Under the pieces are notes generated by a model. That model worked only from the letters and a program-made list of their open reading frames with translations, was not told the origin of the DNA and searched no databases. Below, in pieces: positions 59,615 to 64,000 of a stretch of DNA of 64,000 bases (position 1 is the stretch's first letter; every line of letters starts with the position of its first letter). The stretch is from JACJWR01 sp964474045. GTDB lineage: Bacteria > Actinomycetota > Actinomycetes > S36-B12 > UBA10799. The position numbers and the translations under genes were made by a program. The DNA lies in NCBI GenBank assembly GCA_964474045.1, contig CAYYRC010000016.1:1-64000 (forward strand), in the 5' to 3' direction.

Positions 59615-60401
59615 AACGCACCGTGACGGGGGCGTGGTCGCTCCAGCGCGCCGCATAGCTGGGGGCGCGACCGACCTCGACCGCTGCCAGCCGCTGTGCC
59701 AGGTCGGCCGTGGCGAAGGCGTAGTCGATGCGCCAGCCGACATCGCGGTCGAAGGCCTGGCCGCGCCAGGTCCACCAGGTGTAGGGGCCGTCCACGTCGC
59801 CGGCGTGGGCGCGTCCAAGGTCGACCCAGCAGCCCTCGGCCGTCCAGCGCGACAGGTACTCCTGCTCTGCCGGCAGGTAGCCGGCCTTGCCGACGTTTCC
59901 CTTGGCGTTGCGGATGTCCCGGGCCGTGTGGGCGATGTTGAGATCGCCGGCCACGAGGGCTGGCACCCCGGCGTCGGCCAGTTCGGCCAGGCGCTCGGTC
60001 ATCGCCTCCAGGAACGCGTACTTCTCGTCCTGCCTGGGCGAGTCCGCCTGGCCCGTGTGGACGTACACGCTGACCATCCGGACTGGGCCCAGCTCCGTGT
60101 CCACGGTGGCCTCCACCCAGCGCCCCGATCCTGCGAAGGGTTCCGCCAGCGTCTCCCTGACGTCGCGCACCGGTGTTCGGCTGAGGATCGCCACTCCGGA
60201 GCGTCCGGCGGCCGTCGCCTCGGCATGTGCGACGTGGAACTCGCCGAGTCCCGCCGTCGCCTCCTGCAACTGGGGGGTGGACGCCCGCACCTCCTGGAGC
60301 AGCACGACGTCGTGTCCGCCGCCGCGGGCCAGCCAGTCGATCCCGCCACGGCGGTGCGCCGCACGGATTCCATTGACGTTCACGCTACAGACAGCAAGCA
60401 C
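59607..60401 (-). CDS. xthA: Exodeoxyribonuclease III
   Basis: AP endonuclease and 3'-5' exonuclease of base-excision repair. 264 residues of EEP fold: CSVNVNGIRAAHRRG (first Asn, about 5-19), LLQEVRA (metal Glu, near 35), AGDLNIAHTARDI (Asp/Asn, near 147), and a C-terminal WSDHAPVTV (catalytic Asp-His). GTG at 60401 is required to give the conserved N-terminus. There is no ribosome binding site; a TAACCT box lies 7 bases upstream. A 16-bp perfect hairpin (60395-60431) covers the start codon. Confidence 0.92.
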   Translation of the reverse strand: MLAVCSVNVNGIRAAHRRGGIDWLARGGGHDVVLLQEVRASTPQLQEATAGLGEFHVAHAEATAAGRSGVAILSRTPVRDVRETLAEPFAGSGRWVEATVDTELGPVRMVSVYVHTGQADSPRQDEKYAFLEAMTERLAELADAGVPALVAGDLNIAHTARDIRNAKGNVGKAGYLPAEQEYLSRWTAEGCWVDLGRAHAGDVDGPYTWWTWRGQAFDRDVGWRIDYAFATADLAQRLAAVEVGRAPSYAARWSDHAPVTVRFS

Positions 60402-60431
60402 GGCCGCCAGGTTAGCTGGCGGCCGTGCTTG
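60395..60431 (-). terminator. 16-bp hairpin covering the xthA start, probable ppk2 terminator
   Basis: Perfect 16-bp arms (60395-60410 and 60416-60431, CAAGCACGGCCGCCAG) with a 5-base loop, 50 bases beyond the ppk2 stop. The left arm contains the GTG start of xthA. In transcripts reading through from ppk2 the start would be folded away; a leaderless xthA transcript would contain only one arm. Confidence 0.65.
60409..60414 (-). promoter_or_regulatory. Putative -10 box for leaderless xthA
   Basis: TAACCT on the minus strand, 7 bases before the GTG at 60401, located in the loop and arm of the hairpin. Confidence 0.4.
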
Positions 60432-60480
60432 GATCTGGTGGCGGTTGCGGAACCGCCGGGCGGTTCGGCGGGTCGGGTCC

Positions 60481-61398
60481 TCAGGCGGGGTCTAGGCCGT
60501 CCCGCTCGACGTCGCGGGAGTGGTCCGGCACATAGCGCTGGGTGTCCCTTGGCGGGCGCTGGTAGCCGCTGGACGGCGGACGTGCGGGCAGTTCCAGTTC
60601 CAGCGGCTCGACCTTGGTGAACGGGATCGTCGACAGCAGGTGGCTGATGGTGTTGATCCGCGCGCGCCTCTTGTCATCGCTCTCCACGACGTACCACGGC
60701 GCCGGCTCCACGTCGGTGTGGACGAACATCGCATCCTTGGCCCGCGAGTAGTCCTCCCACCGGGTGATGGACTCGAAGTCCATGGGCGACAGCTTCCAGC
60801 GCCGCATCGGGTCGGTCAGGCGGGACTTGAAGCGAGCCTCCTGCTCCTGGTCGGACACCGAGAACCAGTACTTGCGCAGCAGGATGCCGTCCTCGACCAG
60901 CATCCGCTCGAAGATGGGGGCCTGGCGCAGGAACCGCTGGTAGTCCTCGGCGGAGCAGAAGCCCATGACGTGCTCGACCCCGGCGCGGTTGTACCAGGAG
61001 CGGTCGAACAGCACGATCTCGCCGGCTGCCGGCAGGTGTGGCACATAGCGCTGGAAGTACCACTGGCCCTTCTCGCGGTCCGTCGGTGCCGGCAGCGCGA
61101 CGATGCGGGCGATGCGGGGGTTGAGGTACTGCGAGACGCGCTTGATCGTCCCGCCCTTCCCGGCGGCGTCGCGGCCCTCGAAGATCACGACGACGCGGGC
61201 CCCGGTGGTCTTCACCCACTCCTGCATCTCGACGAGCTCGGCCTGCAGCCGGAACAGCTCCTCTTCGTACAGCGCCTTGTTCATGCGCCCGGACTTGGTG
61301 GGTGCGTAGGTCTTCGCCTTGCCGGCCTTGCCCTTCTTGGACTTCTTGCCCTTCTGGTCCTTCGAGGCTGCGGCGTCGGCCTTCTGCTTGTCGCTCAT
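60481..61398 (-). CDS. ppk2: Polyphosphate kinase 2
   Basis: 305 residues. Uses polyphosphate to phosphorylate a nucleoside di- or monophosphate. A Lys-rich N-terminus (about 1-40) is followed by the Walker A motif FEGRDAAGKGGTIKR (about 74-88), the lid region YVPHLPAAGEIVLFDRSWYNRAGVEHVMG (Walker B, Asp near 132), and the C-terminal SPMDFESITRWEDYSRAK block. It is a one-domain class I-like PPK2. It supports polyphosphate metabolism in this organism. Confidence 0.95.
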   Translation of the reverse strand: MSDKQKADAAASKDQKGKKSKKGKAGKAKTYAPTKSGRMNKALYEEELFRLQAELVEMQEWVKTTGARVVVIFEGRDAAGKGGTIKRVSQYLNPRIARIVALPAPTDREKGQWYFQRYVPHLPAAGEIVLFDRSWYNRAGVEHVMGFCSAEDYQRFLRQAPIFERMLVEDGILLRKYWFSVSDQEQEARFKSRLTDPMRRWKLSPMDFESITRWEDYSRAKDAMFVHTDVEPAPWYVVESDDKRRARINTISHLLSTIPFTKVEPLELELPARPPSSGYQRPPRDTQRYVPDHSRDVERDGLDPA

Positions 61399-61468
61399 GC
61401 GGGCACATTAGCCATCGGAGCGCGCCGATGGCGGGTGAGACGGGAAAGTCCGGACTGTCGCCGGCCTA

Positions 61469-61507
61469 GTAACCTACGGTGTCGTAGGTTACGCTTTCGT
61501 AGGTTGC
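61469..61507. promoter_or_regulatory. TetR-like operator upstream of alpha/beta hydrolase
   Basis: Perfect 10-bp inverted repeat GTAACCTACG (61469-61478) and CGTAGGTTAC (61483-61492) with a 4-base spacer, plus a third half-site CGTAGGTTGC at 61498-61507. A TACGCT box overlaps at 61490-61495. The arrangement is typical of TetR-family operators in actinobacterial lipid genes; the regulator itself is not in the window. Confidence 0.6.
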
Positions 61508-61559
61508 TGGCCAGCCAGGGGAAGCGCACCGAGTTCAACACCTGTAGGAGGAGTGGCCC

Positions 61560-62459
61560 ATGTCGAGTACGGTCGGAGCTGCAGCTGCACCCGAGGCCGC
61601 GGCCGTCGGCCCCCGTCGGCGGCGGGCGACGATCCACGGCGCCGGGCTGGCTTACGAGGAGTACCCCGGTGTGGGAATCCCGCTGGTTCTGCTGCACGGG
61701 GTTGGGTCATCAGCGCGCAACTGGCAGGACGCCGCAACGGCGTTGGCGGCGGGTGGGCGCACCGTGGTGTCGGTCGACCTGCCCGGGCACGGCGACTCTG
61801 ACGCGAGCGGGGGCGACTTCTCGCTGGGAGCGCTGGCCAGCGCCGTTCGGGACCTGCTCGACCACCTGGGCCTGGACCGGGTCGTGCTCGTCGGGCACTC
61901 GCTGGGAGGAGGCGTCGCGCTGCAGTTCCAGTACCAGTACCCGACCCGCGTCGGCGGGCTGGTGCTCGTCTCCAGCGGCGGCCTGGGCCGGGAGACCAAC
62001 CTGATCCTGCGGCTCGCGGCGATGCCGGGTAGCGGAATGGCCATCGGTCTGGCGCTGAACGATCGCACTCTGAGCGCCGCCCACAGCCTGCGCTCGCGTG
62101 CCCGGCGGATGCTCCGCCGCCCTGAGCTGATCGGCGACCAGGTGATGGAGCGCATCGAGCGGCTGGCCAGCGAGCACAGCCGGGCGTCGTTCCTGGCCAC
62201 CCTGCGCAGCGTCGTGGATCACCGCGGTCAGCGGGTGTCGGCGCTGGACAAGCTGCACCTGGCCGGCTCGGTGCCGGTGCTCATCGTCTGGGGGCGCCGG
62301 GATTCCATCATCCCGGTGGCGCATGGCGAGAACGCGCACGACCTGTTGCCGCAGAGCCGACTGGTGGTGTTCGACGACTCTGGCCACGAGCCCCATCGGC
62401 GCGACCCCGGACGCTTCGCGGATGTCGTGCGCGAGTGGTTGGCCGACTCCAAGCTCTAG
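61560..62459 (+). CDS. Alpha/beta-hydrolase
   Basis: 299 residues. Oxyanion segment VLLHGVGSSARNW (about 43-55), nucleophile elbow VGHSLGGGVAL near 118, catalytic Asp in WGRRDSIIPVAHG near 254, and His in DDSGHEPHRRDP near 281. Esterase, lipase or related hydrolase; substrate unknown. It has a palindromic operator upstream and a WS/DGAT acyltransferase gene convergent with it, suggesting a link to storage-lipid metabolism. ATG follows GTAGGAGGAG. Confidence 0.88.
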   Translation: MSSTVGAAAAPEAAAVGPRRRRATIHGAGLAYEEYPGVGIPLVLLHGVGSSARNWQDAATALAAGGRTVVSVDLPGHGDSDASGGDFSLGALASAVRDLLDHLGLDRVVLVGHSLGGGVALQFQYQYPTRVGGLVLVSSGGLGRETNLILRLAAMPGSGMAIGLALNDRTLSAAHSLRSRARRMLRRPELIGDQVMERIERLASEHSRASFLATLRSVVDHRGQRVSALDKLHLAGSVPVLIVWGRRDSIIPVAHGENAHDLLPQSRLVVFDDSGHEPHRRDPGRFADVVREWLADSKL

Positions 62460-62496
62460 CAGCCGTGAGCCAGGTCCCGCCGCGCCGCACCCCCCA

Positions 62497-62573
62497 CCCG
62501 AAACTGCAGGTGTTTGTCAGCCAAGAGGCAGCGTGAGGCTTCTCCTTGCCTGACAAACACCTGCACTTTCGGG
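62497..62573. repeat. 24-bp near-perfect inverted repeat between convergent genes
   Basis: Arms 62497-62520 and 62550-62573 match at 23 of 24 positions, with a core TGCAGGTGTTTGTCAG. The 29-base loop has further partial pairing. It lies between the alpha/beta hydrolase and WS/DGAT stops, so it may be a bidirectional terminator. The AT-richer core is unlike local terminators and could instead be a dispersed palindromic element. Confidence 0.7.
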
Positions 62574-62615
62574 GCTGAGCGGCCGAACCCGCGACCGCCC
62601 TTGGCTCGCACTCGG

Positions 62616-64000
62616 TCAGGTGACGGCTTGGCTCATGTGGTCGAACTCCGTCGCGAACAGCGCCCCGAGCTCGCCGGCCGCCGGGATGTGGGCGGTGTCC
62701 GCCGCGAAGCCGATCGAGACCCGGTTGTTGTAGCTGAAGATGCAGATCGTCATCACCTGGTCGCCGGAGCACGGCGCCCAGCCCAGGACCCCCGCCACCC
62801 GCTGACCCGCGAAGCTGATCGGACCCCGTGGGCCTGGCACGTTGGTAAGAACCCCCACGGCCTTGTTGGCGAAGAAGTTGGTCAGGCCGGTGGCCACCGG
62901 CGTCGGCGCCTGCGAGATGACGCGCTGCACGCCGTAGGTGAGCAGGGGTTCGTCGCTGGCCTTGATGCGGTCCATCCGCCTGCGCACCTCGGCCAGGCGC
63001 TCGCCGACGTCGTCGATACCCAGTGGCATGCGGAAGGCGACCAGCGAGAAGTGGTTGCCGAGCTCGTCGCCCAGGTCCGGGTCGAACGGCCGGACACTCA
63101 CAGGCACCATCCACACGACCTCGTCCAGGTCGCCGTCGCCGTGCTCGCGCAGATACCGGGTGAGGGTCCCGGAGATCGCCCCGAGCAGCACATCGTTGAC
63201 GGTCGTGCCGGTGGCGCGCCCGATGCGTTTGACCTCGTCCAGGTCGAGCTCGGGGGCCCAGCCCACGCTCTTGGGCACCCCCGGCTGCCCGCCCCAGACG
63301 GCCTGTCCGCTGGGAGCGGCCAGCAGCAGTTTGGCCGCGCTCGAGACGTCGTTGACCGGACGGTTCCCTCGCGTGCTGATGAGGCTGGCCACATCGGTCA
63401 GGCGGGCCGGGTTGCGCGCGGCGGCGGCGGCCCTCCCGGCCAGGTCCCGCAGACCTCCGGCGACGCTGCCCGGGACGGCGAGCAGCGTGCTGGGATCGGT
63501 GGCGGCGGCAGCGACGCCGCGCACCGGTGCCGCGGCCGCGCGGCCCGTGGTCCGGGCCGTGGCCGTCACGATGTCAGCCGCAGACGAGGCGAACTCGCTC
63601 GCGGTCGAGGCGGCGATCCCCAGCGGCGACGGCTTAGCCGGGAGCGACGTGCCCACACCGGTCGGATGGCCGTCGACGTCGCACAGGCTGAACATCACCT
63701 GGGTGAGCCGGATGCCGTCGGCGATGGAGTGGTGCGATCGGATCAGCACGGCCGAGCCGAGCACGCCGGGCGCGGGCGAGAAGCCCTGGATCAGGGTGAG
63801 CGTCCACAGCGGGCGATCCCGGTCCAGCGGCAGGCTGCGCTGGCTGGACACGAAGTCCTGCAGCATCGTCATGTCCCCTGGAGATGGCAGCTGCACATCG
63901 GTCACGTGCTGGTCCAGGTCGAAATCGTCGTGCGGGACCCAGCGCCAGCCGGAGTCATCGACGGCCCGCGAGCTGTAGACCGCGAAGCGGTCGATCAGCC
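62616..64000 (-). CDS. Wax-ester synthase/diacylglycerol acyltransferase, 5' end outside window
   Basis: About 461 residues present; the frame continues past the right edge. The catalytic HHxxxDG motif reads HHSIADG, after PLWTLTLIQGF. The upstream part (DLDQHVTDVQLPSPGD) and the C-terminal half (TNVPGPRGPISFAG; SYNNRVSIGF) fit the WS/DGAT family. It esterifies fatty acyl-CoA to long-chain alcohols or diacylglycerol for storage lipids. About 30-60 N-terminal residues are probably missing. Confidence 0.92.
   Translation of the reverse strand, partial: LIDRFAVYSSRAVDDSGWRWVPHDDFDLDQHVTDVQLPSPGDMTMLQDFVSSQRSLPLDRDRPLWTLTLIQGFSPAPGVLGSAVLIRSHHSIADGIRLTQVMFSLCDVDGHPTGVGTSLPAKPSPLGIAASTASEFASSAADIVTATARTTGRAAAAPVRGVAAAATDPSTLLAVPGSVAGGLRDLAGRAAAAARNPARLTDVASLISTRGNRPVNDVSSAAKLLLAAPSGQAVWGGQPGVPKSVGWAPELDLDEVKRIGRATGTTVNDVLLGAISGTLTRYLREHGDGDLDEVVWMVPVSVRPFDPDLGDELGNHFSLVAFRMPLGIDDVGERLAEVRRRMDRIKASDEPLLTYGVQRVISQAPTPVATGLTNFFANKAVGVLTNVPGPRGPISFAGQRVAGVLGWAPCSGDQVMTICIFSYNNRVSIGFAADTAHIPAAGELGALFATEFDHMSQAVT

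Overview
The window looks like one scaffold of a very GC-rich actinobacterium, probably from a metagenome or draft assembly. Two runs of exactly 100 N mark scaffold joins. Gram-positive, high-GC traits are frequent GTG/TTG starts, lipoproteins with Ser/Ala-rich linkers, NlpC/P60 and amidase cell-wall enzymes, a PPK2 kinase, a wax-ester/triacylglycerol synthase family protein, and -10 boxes (TANNNT) 6-7 bases from the start codon that suggest leaderless transcription. I cannot name a genus. No rRNA, tRNA, CRISPR array, phage or transposase gene was seen.

Layout. 1-611: 3' part of a 3-methyladenine DNA glycosylase. 789-11444: an acetate/monocarboxylate block with DUF485 protein, ActP-like symporter, acetyl-CoA synthetase, a LytS/LytTR two-component pair, a second symporter with its small membrane partner, a DUF294 nucleotidyltransferase and a membrane-anchored PAS plus DEDDh exonuclease protein. 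11509-15021: a JmjC-like oxygenase, a small membrane protein, and two opposed NlpC/P60 lipoprotein genes flanking a Gfo/Idh oxidoreductase. 15210-18942: YceI protein, serine hydrolase, a glycerophosphodiesterase-like lipoprotein whose motifs are in circularly permuted order, and a DUF4395 protein. 19052-22487: copper ATPase, copper chaperone and a SufR/ArsR-like regulator. 22477-33113: membrane proteins, two overlapping GTPase genes, a molybdopterin oxidoreductase/cytochrome b pair, PanD, and an amino-acid permease.

33243-40066: TrpB2, a lipoprotein-type secreted RNase, a PAS-GGDEF protein, a barstar-family inhibitor, and a DUF2231-cytochrome b5 fusion. 40091-55055: a GH5 lipoprotein, then a cell-wall region: an amidase and three NlpC/P60 proteins, all carrying three copies of the same C-terminal repeat, placed around an amino-sugar catabolic set (NagA, ROK kinase, MFS sugar porter, NagB). 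55134-64000: acyl-CoA dehydrogenase with a phosphotransferase-like partner, HAD phosphatase, PucR regulator, XthA, PPK2, an alpha/beta hydrolase behind a strong palindromic operator, and a partial WS/DGAT acyltransferase.

Main leads: the permuted GDPD (17151-18245), the RNase/barstar pair separated by a diguanylate-cyclase-like gene (35354-38348), the triplicated repeat shared by four wall hydrolases, the symporter/nucleotidyltransferase/PAS-exonuclease cluster, and several regulatory palindromes, among them a 16-bp hairpin that covers the start codon of xthA.
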